DNA of 64,000 nt from Apodemus sylvaticus (Eukaryota; Chordata; Mammalia; Rodentia; Muridae): contig NC_067492.1 in the NCBI RefSeq assembly GCF_947179515.1, positions 11,147,847 to 11,211,846 of the forward strand. The letters are read 5' to 3'. This document shows positions 47,297 through 57,427 of the stretch, piece by piece. The translations under genes were made by a program, and so were the position numbers. Positions within the stretch are counted from its first letter, which is position 1. Each line of letters opens with the position of its first letter. Under the pieces are notes generated by a model that saw nothing but the letters and a program-made list of their open reading frames with translations, ran no database searches and was not told the DNA's origin.

Positions 47297-47771
47297 AAAG
47301 GCCTCTCTTATTTCAGTATATTCTTCCTTGCCAGCAGCCTTTCAAGCCTGGTAGCTTTGTTCACAGCCCTGACCCTCACTCCCACGCCACACCCTGCAGA
47401 ACTCCTCTGCCCTTGACTCTGGTCTTCCAGCCAGACAATTCCTTCTGCTACAGTTGACCCTGGCCACACCACAATGGCTGGGATGCCAGGCTTCAGGGTC
47501 TTTTCCACCAGGATTGTGAGGGGGTTAGATGAAGGGATCAGGAGGATGGAGCACCCCACACCACCCCTGGCCTGAAGGGACAGGAACCTGGGAGTGTATA
47601 GACAGCTGTATTGGCTGAGCTAGCATCTGACTTCAGGACTGTTAGGTCTCAAAGCCTCTAACCACTGGGCTCCACTGTTAACTTGGAAAAGCAGCTTCAT
47701 GCCAGGCAGAAAGCAGGAGCTCAGTTAAATACAGGCTTGGGGATAAAGGGCACATAAGCCAGTGAAGATGA
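47297..47771. other. Single-copy sequence
   Basis: No repeat or known coding sequence recognised. An 83-codon minus frame at 47308-47559 has no known domain. Confidence 0.45.
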
Positions 47772-47935
47772 AGTTCATAAACACACTCCTGTCATCCCAT
47801 CCCTCTGAAGACTGAGGCAGGAGGATTTCTGTGCATTCTAGGTCAGTCTGGACATTAGGACTAAATGCTATGCCAGCCTGGACCTCAGAGCAAGGCCCTG
47901 CCTATTACCAAAAGAGCAAAACAAAGCAAGTGGGG
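47772..47935 (+). mobile_element. B1 SINE, diverged
   Basis: CACTCCTGTCATCCCATCCC, GAAGACTGAGGCAGGAGGATTTC, CAGCCTGGACCTCAGAGCAAGG, CCCTGCCTATTACC and an A-rich end are B1/PB1 landmarks. Confidence 0.8.
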
Positions 47936-48594
47936 AGGAAAAGCCAAACCTTGGAGGTCCTGGGGACCTTGAATGCCCCCAGGGGCTGCTGATGGGTGAG
48001 TTTGTCCCGCTGCAGCTGTCCTTCTCAAAGGGTCTCTGGAAGGTCCCCCTTCGAACTGTTGTACCCAAAGGACAGACCTGTCTAGGGACACACCTGTTCA
48101 AGCAGAGCCCGGCCCCCAGAGAGGGAGCAGCAGTGTGCCCTTGGGAGCAACAGAAATGCAGAGGTGGTCACAGAGGAGACTCGGCTAATCCCTCACGCCA
48201 CGACTGCCCCAGCTTCTAATCGCCTAATAGCAGGGCGCGTAATTGGCAGAAAAGATTGCCCTGCCCTTTGCACATGTGTCTGCAATTACTTTTCAAACCA
48301 GGGCGATAAGTGGCATGATTGGTTTCTTTCCGCAGGCTTCTGCGCCTTGGAGATGGGGGGCCTTTCTGCTGAAGCTGCGGTGGGCAGTCCGGATCACAAA
48401 CAGAATAGCTGTCGGGGAAGCTGTGCCCTCCACCCCTGAGCAGTGACACCCCCGACACACACAGCTCCTCACTGCACCTGGCCTCAGCTCTCTTGCACAC
48501 CCCCTTCACACCTTGTGCTGAGCCACCACTAAGGTCCTAGCTCGTCCTTGTGCTGGCCAGTCCTCCATAAGTCATACCTTATACTTGGTTAAGG
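47936..48594. promoter_or_regulatory. Single-copy block with candidate enhancer-like core
   Basis: 48190-48345 keeps several CpGs (CGCCTAATAGCAGGGCGCG, GGCGATAAG) and has tightly packed cores: GTAATTGGC (homeodomain-like), CACATGTG (palindromic E-box, 48271-48278), GCAATTAC and GATAAG (GATA-like, 48305-48310). No repeat matches this segment. It is an inferred candidate only. Confidence 0.35.
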
Positions 48595-48815
48595 TCATGG
48601 CTCCCATGTCACTTCCTCAGAGAAGCCCTCCAGGGACACCTTGAATGACAATACCCCCTCTGTTCTCCCCTACCTAATGACACCTATCCCTTTCCTACTT
48701 AAGTCTCCATGTCTCACACCTTGGTACAAGGCCATCTCTCTCACCTGTGACTATCTACTTGTTTGCTGCTGGATTCCTCAATACTTCATCAGAGTGAACT
48801 CCATGTGTCTACTGG
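48595..48815 (+). mobile_element. L2 LINE fragment
   Basis: ATGTCACTTCCTCAGAGAAGCCC, TACCTAATGACACCTATCCC, ACTATCTACTTGTTTGC and AGAGTGAACTCCATGTG follow the L2 order (tgtcacctcctc…gaagccttccc…tagaatgtaagctccatga). Confidence 0.65.
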
Positions 48816-49072
48816 AGTGTACAGGAAAGTCTGCAACAGCGTGACTGGTCAGCAAACGAGCAGGTACAGAGGCGGACATTGGTGGGCAGAAGTTGGACTC
48901 GACATTTCCTCTGTGCCGTGCAATGGAATGTGTGTTTTCTAGGTACAGGCAGAGAGCCACCAGAATGGAAATCAGCCGGATGCATTTGAGAGGCCCTCGG
49001 TCCTAGCTTGAAATCATGGCTCTGTCATTCAAAAGTTCCGTCAGGAATGGAGCAGTTAAGAATACTTGCTGT

Positions 49073-49249
49073 GGGGTTGGAGAGATGGCTCAGAGGTTAA
49101 GAGCACGGAATGCTTTTCCAGAGGTCCTGAGTTTGATTTCCAGAATCCACATGGTGGCTCACAACCATCTGTAATGGGATCTGATGCCCTCTTCTGGTGT
49201 GTCTGAAGATAGCTACACTATACTCACATACATAAAATAAATAAGTAAT
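49073..49249 (+). mobile_element. B2 SINE (mouse type), nested
   Basis: GGGGTTGGAGAGATGGCTCAG, AGAGGTCCTGAGTTTGATTTCC, CACATGGTGGCTCACAACC, ATCTGTAATGGGATCTGATGCCC and GTGTCTGAAGATAGCTACAC lead to an ATAAAATAAATAAGTAATA tail. ACTTGCTGT (49064-49072) is repeated at 49516-49524, beyond the purine tract. Confidence 0.95.
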
Positions 49250-49516
49250 AGAGAAGGAGAAGAAGGAGGAGGGGAAGGAGGAGGAGGGGGAGGAGGAGCA
49301 GAGGAAGGAGGGGAGGAGGGGGAGGAGGGGGAGGAAGAGGGAGAGAAGAAGAAGGGAGAGGAGGGGGAGGAGGGGGAGGAAGAGGGAGAGGAGAAGGGAG
49401 AGGAGGGGAAGGAGGGGAGGAAGAAGGGGAGAAGGAGAAGAGGGAGGAGGGGGAGGAAGAGAGGAAGGAGGAGAAGAGGGAGGAGGGGAAGAGGGAGGAG
49501 GGAGAGGAGGAGGAGA
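49250..49516. repeat. 267-bp polypurine (GGA/GAA) tract
   Basis: All purine except one C at 49299, so 49300-49516 is 217 bp of uninterrupted purine. Units are GGA, GGGGA, GAAGAA and GAGAG. The minus-strand Ser-Pro-Leu polymer frame here (part of 49213-49656) is a repeat artefact. Confidence 0.97.
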
Positions 49517-49680
49517 CTTGCTGTTCTTCTAAAGGGCCTGAGTTTGGTTCCCAGCAGCCTCATGGGGCAGTAACTCCAGCCATGGTGTATATAGCTCGCC
49601 CTTCTGGTCTCCTTGAGTATCCCTACACATGTGGTGCATACATGGCACAAATACACATAAAGAAAGTAAAAGGGCTTTCA

Positions 49681-49994
49681 AAGCTCCATTTGTCTATATC
49701 ATTCTCAGGCAACCTGACAATGAGTTTTGCATCAGTCTCTTGGTCAAATGTGGATGGAAAACATTCCCTGGTTCCACTCTATGGGCATTGCATGAAACGA
49801 TGCCCAGACGGCCTATTGCCCTGTCCTTGAGATCAATAACAAGAGCTGCTTGGTAAGAGAGATTAAGTGTAATGTCTGCCTGAGGGATGAGGAAGGACAG
49901 AGAAGGCTGTGTGCTTCTGGATGCCTGCTGTGTGGCTGCTGTCTGCTGGGCACTGTTACCATACAAACTTACTTCTCACAGCGACTCTATTTTT
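49681..49994. other. Single-copy sequence
   Basis: Nothing recognised; overlapping short frames have no resemblance. Confidence 0.45.
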
Positions 49995-50129
49995 TTAGTA
50001 TTTCAAATTGTGTATTTTAAGGTATATAACTTGGTAATTTGATATACTTATGTGGCTGCTTTAGAATAATCAGTAGAACCAAAGTGCTTATCAGACACAT
50101 GATCTCACATAGTCAGCCTGTGCATATCC

Positions 50130-50455
50130 ACATGCATGTGTATATGTGTATATGTATATGTATATATATATGTGTGTGTGTGTGTATATATGCTTATATA
50201 TGTATGTATGGGTCTGTGTGTATAAATGTGTATGTGTATATGTGTATATATGGTTGTATATTATGTATATGGTTGTATATGTGTTTGTGTGTCTGTGTAT
50301 GTACATGTATGTATATACATATGTATATGTATATATGTATGTGTATATGCTTGTATATGTGTATGGGTTTGTATGTACATGTACATGTGTATACCTGTAG
50401 GTATAGGTCTATATTGTCTGTATATGTTCATGTTTATATGAATATGTGTGTATAA
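50130..50455. repeat. TG/TA compound microsatellite
   Basis: About 320 bp of TGTATATG variants with a clean (TATA)/(TGTG) core near 50160. Repetitive Tyr/Val/Cys-rich frames on both strands come from it. Confidence 0.95.
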
Positions 50456-50477
50456 GAAATACTTAATACTCCCCTTG

Positions 50478-50905
50478 TGATGGTTGGTTTTGGCTGTCAA
50501 CGTGACTAAATTAAGAGCACTGTTGCACTGCTGAATGCACCTGTGTGTCCCTGGGGGTGTGTCCAGAAAGGGCTGATATGGGGAGCAGTGTCTTGGGCAA
50601 GGACTACAGAGAGCTAGCTAGCTCTCCGTGTGAATGGCACTTTCTGGCCCAGTTTGAATAGGCAGCCCTGGGAACAAGTGAAGCTCATGACTGCCGTCTC
50701 TTCCTTTGGGTTAACCCTCCCATCTGTCCCTGCTGCTGACACCACACTCCTGCCTCTCCAGCAGACCTCAACACCACTGACTCTCTGGTGGAACCGTCAG
50801 ACCTATACTGGGACTCCTGAGATGCCCAGTTTCTCAGACCAAGGAGCTACAAGGTTCTCTGCCCCCTCCAGAAACTACTCAAGCTATGGTTTAAGCCAGC
50901 CAACC
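50478..50905 (+). mobile_element. MaLR-like LTR remnant
   Basis: TGATGGTTGGTTTTGGCTGTC with CAACGTGACTAAATTAAGAGC resembles the 5' end of the rodent LTR (tggttggttttgattgtcaacttgac). The rest is strongly diverged. A 141-codon frame at 50630-51055 runs through it and the CA tract and is not a gene. Confidence 0.45.

Positions 50906-50908
<3 letters not shown>

Positions 50909-50950
<42 letters not shown>
50909..50950. repeat. (AC)n microsatellite
   Basis: About 21 perfect AC units at the right border of the LTR-like insertion. Confidence 0.97.
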
Positions 50951-50952
<2 letters not shown>

Positions 50953-51284
50953 CATACGGCTCTTTTCTGCTAGGGAATATTGCCTAATTAACCCTTTTAA
51001 CACACACTTTAAGTATGTATTGCTGTTAACCATATGCACCATCTGTCCTGTATAGTTTGGGACTCTCATCCCATGTCACTTAAGTTCTGTGCCATCTGCC
51101 AGCATCTTCCTGTGTGCCCCTCCCCAGCCCCTGATACCTATCCCTCTACACTCTGTTCCTATAAGTCTGGCTGTTTGAATTCTACAGATAAATAAGGTCA
51201 GACATTGCCCATCTTGCTGTGTCTGGCTTATTTCACTTTGCACTTGTAGATGTTTATGCAAAGTATCTCAGAGAGGTCCCCACA

Positions 51285-51560
51285 CTCCTGTGGTCATCAG
51301 AGCATCATTTGCAACAGCAGAGGTACAGAAACAACCTCAGTATCCACCAGGGAATGAAAGGATAACACAATGTGGAGTAAACACGCAATAAAATATCATC
51401 TCGCCTTTTAAAAGCAGGAAGTTTTCCACCAAGGATAATAAGAAGGATCCTTGCATGGAGACCCTGGAATAGTTCAGGCCGTACCTCACCTCTAGACAGA
51501 AAACAGAGGACCACGGAGCCAGATGGTGGGTCTAGCTCCCAGTCCCCAAGTGGCAGATGC
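51285..51560 (+). mobile_element. Ancient L1M ORF2-end/3' region, plus strand
   Basis: TCATTTGCAACAGCAGAGG, AAACAACCTCAGTATCCACC, AATGAAAGGATAACACAATG and GCAATAAAATATCATCTCGCC match the ORF2 end of old L1 (…cacaatagccaa…caacccaagtgtccatca…gaatattattcagcc). It lies head-on to the minus-strand L1M just left of it. Confidence 0.65.
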
Positions 51561-52014
51561 AAAATCAGAGCAGGGTCTCCACCATCCTCACATCAGCACG
51601 CCTGCCTTTGCCTCTAAGGAAAACACAAGCAGGCCACGGAGTCCAAGTGGGTCCCAAGCATAAGCAGCCCTTGGACATGGAGGATTTCACTTAAGATTCA
51701 GGGTTAAAATTCCCCTTGTCTTTCTCTCCAACAGCTCTGATGAATTAGGATGATCTTGGGGTAGGGTTACCAGATGAAATACAGATACCCATTTAAATAG
51801 GAATGCCAGATAAATAATAAGTGATCTTTGGTACTAAGTATGTCACAATTATCACATATGTGCAAAATATCCCACTAAAAAGTTCAGCTCTTTTCTATGC
51901 TAAAGGTGACAACTATGTACCCCTGCTCTCTCTCATTCTGTCTCTGTCTCTCTCTCTCTTTCTGTGTGTGTGTGTGTGTGATGTTGTATGCCTGTGTGAC
52001 ATATGTGTATGCAT
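51561..52014. other. Single-copy sequence with short CT/GT tracts
   Basis: CTCTCTCT and (TG)8-9 runs lie at about 51930-51980. No gene recognised. Confidence 0.5.
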
Positions 52015-52265
52015 ACAGACACTCCTTCATCATAGACCTTGAAGCAAGCTCTCTCACTGAACCATTGCTTTCACTTTACCTGGCTAGCCGGCAAACCCCA
52101 GCAAATCCTCCTGATTTCCTTTCCCCCAGCTGTGCTCTTCCAGTTACAGATGTGCCTAGCCCATTCCCTGCTTTTATGTGGGTGGTTAAGATCTGAACTC
52201 AGGTCCCCATGGCTGCTTAGCAAGATTTCTTATCTACAGAGGCATCTCCTAACCCCTAGCCTTAG
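52015..52265 (-). mobile_element. B4-family SINE, minus strand
   Basis: GCTCTCTCACTGAACCATTGC, TTATGTGGGTGGTTAAGATCTG, GAACTCAGGTCCCCATGGC and GCTTAGCAAGATTTC are reverse-complement B4 landmarks. Confidence 0.8.
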
Positions 52266-53295
52266 ATTTCTTCTATCTCTCAACATGCCTACGGTCTTAC
52301 ATCAGCTGCCCTCGCCATGTGAATACCCGTCACGGACACTGCAGAAGGTCTGCTTAATTCTGATCTCTCATAAATCCTGTCCCTTCCTCGCCCACAAGAA
52401 TCATGGCTCCCATGGTGCTATTCTACTTCTGCCTGCTTCGAAAAGACCCTGGACTGCTTTGGGGAAACCCAGTTCTCTCTCGTGAACCTAAACCAAGAAA
52501 TATAGAGAGTGGAAAATAAAAATTAAATTAAAGTTCGACATAAACAACCAATACATGCCTCCTTTTTATTTATTTTTGTTTGATGGGATGGATGTTTTCT
52601 TAATGTTTGGCTCTGTTCCACTTTGTTGATTTGAGTGAGATTTTGGCTCGTGCCTCCTCGGCAGCCTCGATTAGCCATCTGATCTGCCCAGGAGACCTAT
52701 TAAAATGACCCATAGTTTTGAGTTCCTGGAGGAAGACATCACTGCCCTTTAGAGAAATCCTCTAATCTTATTTATTTCCTCAATTGTTTGCATTTTATTT
52801 TCAATCAGAAAAAAAAAATAAGAGGCTTGGTTTAGTGGAGAGTTTACAAGGCTCAATGCCTTGAAAATAACAGTAATTCTAAATGTCCTCAGTGCTGATG
52901 GATGCTCTACTTCCTGTCTTCAAATACTGTGATGGCAGAGGTGAGTGCACAAAGCTGGGTGAGCTTGCCTGGAAGGCTAGTGCGGATCCTCCCACTCTTG
53001 CAGCTGCCTGTAGAGTATGGATCTGTCCTGGCAATCTCCTGCTCTCATATTTGTCTGTCTGTGATCTCGCCCTGATTCAGCCAAGGGTTTACAACCCCCA
53101 GGAGCACATGATTTCTACAGAGTCCAGTTAACATCTGGAATTCTAAGAATAAGGCTCAAGGTTCCCAATTAACATGAGAATTGCTGAGCCCAGGCACTAG
53201 GACCCCAGGATCTCTGTGTACTACAGGCAGTTGCATTTGGATTTTCTGTGAGGGAACCCTGAGCCCTGACTCTGGCTTCCCAGATCCTGTTCTTC
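52266..53295. other. Single-copy block with a candidate conserved noncoding element
   Basis: 52560-52830 is AT-rich, free of repeats and contains TTGTTGATTTGAGTGAG, CTCGATTAGCCATCTG, CTATTAAAATGACCC, AATTGTTTGCATTTTATTTTC and an A9 run. Its texture is that of developmental noncoding elements, but conservation cannot be seen here. Confidence 0.35.
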
Positions 53296-53660
53296 ATGTT
53301 TCTTTTTTTCTTTTTTCTTTTTATTAGATATTTTCTTTATTTACATTTCAAATGTTATCCCCTTTCCTGGCTTCCCCCTCCCAAAACACCCTATTCCATC
53401 CCCTTTCCCCCCACTCACCAACACACCCACTCTCTGTCCTGTCCTGGCATTCCCCTACCCTGGGGCATCGAGCCTTCTCAAGACCAAGGGCCTCTCCTCC
53501 CTTTGACGTCCAACAAGACCATCCTCTGCTATATATGCAGTTGAAGGCATGGGTCCCTCCATGTGTATACTCTTTGGTTTGTGGCATAGTCCCTGGGAGC
53601 TCTGGGGGGTACTGGGTGGTTCATATTGTTGTTCCTCCAATGGGACTGCAAGCTCTCCTC
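53296..53660 (-). mobile_element. LINE-1 3'UTR fragment, minus strand
   Basis: It begins with a T-rich (poly-A reversed) stretch, then ATTAGATATTTTCTTTATTTAC, ATTTCAAATGTTATCCCC, CACTCTCTGTCCTGTCCTGG, CTACCCTGGGGCATCGAGCC, CAAGACCAAGGGCCTCTCC and ATTGTTGTTCCTCC. This is the reverse complement of a murine L1 3'UTR of intermediate age. It is 5'-truncated and has no ORF2. Confidence 0.92.
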
Positions 53661-54034
53661 TTGACAACAATTCTAAGTCCAAGTTCTGTTGAACATCTTT
53701 TAAAAGTGATGCATCTCTATGCACAGGGTGCTTGGGTCTGTTGATCCTGAGCACAGCTGATTTGCAAATGCTGCCCGCTTCACTCCTTAGGGAGAAGCGG
53801 TGTCACCCTCGGAGAGATCCTGAGCTGCACAGGGTACATGCCATGACCTTGACTTTTCCTGAAGCCTGTCTGAAGCTTGGGAATTCAAGGCCATGACCTC
53901 CTTTCTATCCCTGCTGCCCTGGTAAGCCTCATCTTGCCTCTCTGAATGTCACAAGATCCCTCCTCTGGTGGCTTCGAGGCCACATTCTCGGTCCTGCTGT
54001 TTAAAGCCTATAACTTTGGTTTGCTAAGGGCAGA
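53661..54034. other. Single-copy sequence
   Basis: Nothing recognised between the L1 fragment and the G-rich array. Confidence 0.45.
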
Positions 54035-54071
54035 GGGGAGGGTTGGGGAGGGTTGGGGAGGGTTGGGGAGG
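54035..54071 (+). repeat. 10-bp G-rich tandem repeat, predicted G-quadruplex
   Basis: GGTTGGGGAG is repeated three times after GAGGGGAG. The plus strand carries seven G runs of three or more within 34 bases, separated by loops of one or two bases (A or TT). Confidence 0.9.
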
Positions 54072-54329
54072 ATGGAGCACCAGTGCTCCTGAGTGGTGGT
54101 CACACACTGTTCTCTGACCCCTCCTGCAAAGAAGTTCTTAGAAGCACCAACTTCTTGTTTTTTGTTTCTTTTCTTTTTGTTTTAAGAAAGCTAGTGTTTC
54201 CCCACCCCCTTCCCCAAGGGAAAAATGACTCCAAAGATTAAAAGCAAAAATCAGCTTCTCTAGTTCTGTCCCTCGGCTGTCCCCAGCACAGAACACTTAA
54301 ACCCACAACGTCAGGTCACTATTCTTGCC

Positions 54330-54665
54330 CCAAAACTCAGTGGTTTAAAACAATATCTCCATGCAGTCGTGAGGGCCTGAGTTCAGGTACCCAGCTTCCA
54401 CATAAAGAAGCTGGGGAAAGCCCCAGCCCCATCTTCCCAGAATCCCAGCCTTCTGGAGGCAGACATAAGAGTATCCTGGGATTTTCAGACCAGCCATTCT
54501 CAGCCTAGCGGAACAGGCGAGCACCAGGCTCAATGTAAGACCCTGTTTCCAAAAGCAAACAAGCAAACAAACAAGGCAGAGAGCAAGAAAGACACCTGAC
54601 CTTGACCTCAATTAAGGGAGACGTGTGTCATTGACCTCCAGCCTCCCTGTGCACACATGCATGCA
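54330..54665 (+). mobile_element. B4-family SINE
   Basis: CTCAGTGGTTTAAAACAATATC, GAGTTCAGGTACCCAGCTTCC, AATCCCAGCCTTCTGGAGGCAG, AGACCCTGTTTCCAAAAGC, GACCTCCAGCCTCCCTGTGC and ACACATGCATGCACGTGC show head, B1-like body and tail in B4 order. Confidence 0.92.
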
Positions 54666-55504
54666 CGTGCACGAAACTTTCTTACTGCCCAGTGTCTCTA
54701 TGGGTTGGGTAGAGAGGGTAAGACTCAAGACTCGAAATTCTGATTTGGAAGTCTCATCCAGAAGCCAAGAGTCCCAACAAGCTTGTCAGTCTCGCCGCAG
54801 GCTGTGCTCAGGCTGGAGAGACTTTGAAAGCAGCTTCCTCACATGACTGACAAAGTCTTAACAGTTGGCTAGAGGCCCCGCCCTTCTTCACCTCTACCAG
54901 GGCTTCTCATACATCTGTCTGTCCTGGTGTTCTCCTGCCATGGGGACCTATTCTCCAGGAGACTCGGATACCAATAGGGATAATCACCGAGCTTTTCAAG
55001 ATATACCCTCAACAAACCGAAACCTCTGCCACCTCAGTCACCCAAGTCATTAGGAAAACAAATCATATAAAAGCATAAATACTGGGAGCTGAGGGTTCCT
55101 AGGGCCAGTGGACCGCCTCTGACTCTTACAATGAGCCCTTAACCCCCTTTCTCAAATACCACTTGCCACAGCTTTAAATCCCTGGTGTCCCAAATAAAGG
55201 TTTGACCACCCGACTAGAACCTTGTCACTACAGTGGAACTGTTAATGCTTTTTACAGTGTCATCTTTTTTTTTTAAATGGCCAAAGTGTCAACTTAAACA
55301 TATAAAGTGACATATATATAATCAGTTAGAGCCAGTTCATGAGACCACAAATTAGATTATGTTAGCTGACCTTTAGCTCTATGCAAGAAGATACAGAAGG
55401 TGAAGAAGAGGAGGAGGAAGCCACTGGCACTGCTGTAGGTCATACTGACGATATCACTTTGCTCATTTCGGTGCTGAGATGCCTAATCCAAGGGACTCTG
55501 CAGG
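54666..55504. other. Single-copy sequence
   Basis: No repeat was recognised apart from T10 near 55266. AATAAA occurs at about 55194 (CCCAAATAAAGG) without an associated gene that I can identify. Confidence 0.5.
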
Positions 55505-55720
55505 TTTATTCTGGCCCATAGTTATAGGGTGCAGTCCATTCTGCTGGGAAGGCAAGACAACAGGACCCGGGGCAGCTGGTCACACTGCATCTGCAGTCAA
55601 GAACAAAAAGGGATGGATGCTGGCACACTTCTCCTCTTTATCTAGTCTGAGACCCCGGCTTAGAGGCTGGTGCTGCTCCCATTCAGAGCAGGTCTTCCCT
55701 CTTCGGCCAAAAGCTTTCTG
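55505..55720 (-). mobile_element. MaLR-like LTR remnant, minus strand
   Basis: GTTATAGGGTGCAGTCC, CAGCTGGTCACACTGCATC, TGCAGTCAAGAACAAAAAGG, ATGCTGGCACACTTCTCC and CATTCAGAGCAGGTCTTCCC match the reverse complement of the rodent LTR (…gtacagtcc…ctggtcacattgcatcc…cagtcaggaag…gtgggtcttccc). Confidence 0.6.
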
Positions 55721-56274
55721 GAAACATCCTCCAAGAAGACAAAGAAAATAGAGAGAAGCTTCCTCAAGAATTCTAAACCAGCCCACATTAACACTGGAGA
55801 TTTCCCATCATTCCAGTAGATACACCAAATAGAATCGTGATTTTATGCATGTGCTGGCCTGGAATGGTACTCAACTTACTGAATGACAGAAGTAGTGAGA
55901 CAATAAGAACTTGAGTTAAACCACTGCAAAGAGGTTCAAGGATGGGGAAGTATGGGCAAAATCCAAACCTCCCACAAATCATGGGAGTCAAGAGCTCATT
56001 GGGCACCAACCACAGCACACTCCTCCCTTCCCATGATGCTAGCTTTCACCCCACTTGGCAGCCCTTACTAGAACCTTGCCCCTGGTCCACAGACCTTTGG
56101 TAGGTTCCCTCTCTTTCTCAATACCTCCAGTAGACCAGCAGTCTCCAGGTCATGGCAAGATAACACAGGATCTCCCTGTCTGTCTGTGATCACTTAGTAA
56201 CTTGTTCAGGTTGGGGTGGGGGAACCCACTGACAGATCACAGCCTGCGTAGGTGTTTGCAGCCAGCCAAGGGGA
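55721..56274. other. Single-copy sequence
   Basis: Nothing recognised. Confidence 0.45.
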
Positions 56275-56540
56275 CTGGTGTACATACAGGCATGTGGAGC
56301 CCAGAGGCTGACTGCAGGTGACTCCTCTATCTGTCCATCTTAGTTTTTGAAACGGTCTTTCACTGTACCGGTAATGCAGATTTGGCTAGCCTGTCTGGCC
56401 AATGAACTACTGTCTATATGTGTCGTGTTCCCTTTGCTGTTACAGTTGGGCTGATGTGAGCGCTGGAGATCCAAACTCAGATCCTCAAGCTTGCATGAGC
56501 CAATCACTTCACTGACTTGGCCATCTCCCCAGCTCTGCTG
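56275..56540 (-). mobile_element. B4-family SINE, minus strand
   Basis: CATGTGGAGCCCAGAGGCTGAC, TTTGAAACGGTCTTTCACTG, GGAGATCCAAACTCAGATCCTC and TTCACTGACTTGGCCATCTCCCC are reverse-complement B4 landmarks. Confidence 0.87.
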
Positions 56541-57427
56541 AAGACACACAGAACGGTGGAGTAACGGGACCAGCGAGAACTGGTTTTGCTTTGCACAGGA
56601 GGAAACGCAATCAGAACCTTTGCGTGACTAGCTTCTCAGAACATAATATTGCCAAAGCCAGAACAGTGACAGGCTTGAGTCCCTGGACTCTGAGTCCAGC
56701 ATCGCCACCCCCCTGCACCTGGACAGCAGAGGAAGTCCTTTCTCTTGCTTTCGCTTTTTGTCATGTGAGGGAGGAAGCACCCTCAGACGTCTCCTCAGAG
56801 TTGAGCATGTAATGGGTTGGCCTTCTCAGTCCTCATTCATCTCGCTGGCCCCCTGTGACATTCATTATTGAAAACACAGGCACTGGAGGGCAGGGACTTG
56901 AGGAGGACAGCACAGCTGCCCTGCGAGGCACAGTGGCTTTCTTTTCCTATTTATAACAAACCTTGTTAAAAGCCTGGATGGTGAGTGCCAAAGAGCAGAG
57001 CAGGGAGAACAAAAGCAAACACCTACTTTATTTGTGTAACAAAGGCTCATGGGAGAAACATAAGAATAAGTTCCGTGTGGAGATGCTTCAAAATTAAGAG
57101 GATTTTTTCAGAGTTTAAGGAAAAGACTGCGGTTGTTTGGAGCTTGCTTGGTCACCTATGGGAAGGCCTATGGGTAGCAAAGACTTCCTGGTAGGGTCAA
57201 TAGAGCAGTGCGCTGACCCCTGTTCTCCAGAGTCCCCGACAGTGTGCCCAGCTCAAGGGGAAGTATCTAGAGATGAAGTCCAAATACTAAAAATGGTTTT
57301 AAAGTCTTGTATAGTTTTAGTGATCTGGCCTTCCTCATACCAAGGATGCTACATAGTAACTTATAGTTCCAAACATATGGACAGAGGGCTAATGAGCAGG
57401 CTGCCTCCTGATAACCCTCCTCTAAGA
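56541..57427. other. Single-copy sequence
   Basis: No repeat or known coding sequence recognised. 56700-56720 is C-rich. Confidence 0.5.

Larger units (their letters stand above)
49035..49680 (+). mobile_element. B3 SINE split by a nested B2 plus purine tract
   Basis: The B3 head (GGAGCAGTTAAGAATACTTGCTGT) ends at 49072. The rest of the B3 resumes at 49517 with CTTGCTGTTCTTCTAAAGGG, TTTGGTTCCCAGCAGCC, TAACTCCAGCCATGG, CCCTTCTGGTCTCC and ACATGTGGTGCATACATGG. Between them lie a B2 and a 267-bp purine run. Confidence 0.85.
49995..51250 (-). mobile_element. Ancient L1M 3'UTR, minus strand, split in two
   Basis: The left half (49995-50125) has TTTTAAGGTATATAACTTGG, TAATTTGATATACTTATG and GATCTCACATAGTC. 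The right half (50975-51250) has CTTTAAGTATGTATTGCTG, GTTAACCATATGCACCATC, GATACCTATCCCTCTACACTC and GTCTGGCTTATTTCACTTTGC. Both follow the same L1M consensus in order. Between them lie an expanded TG/TA microsatellite, at the place where L1M naturally carries a short TG run, and an LTR-like insertion. Confidence 0.7.

Noticed and set aside
49213..49656. 147-codon Ser-Pro-Leu rich minus-strand frame
   Set aside because: It translates the polypurine tract plus B2/B3 SINE sequence.
50630..51055. 141-codon plus-strand frame
   Set aside because: It runs through an LTR-like remnant, a CA microsatellite and L1M sequence, so it is not a gene.
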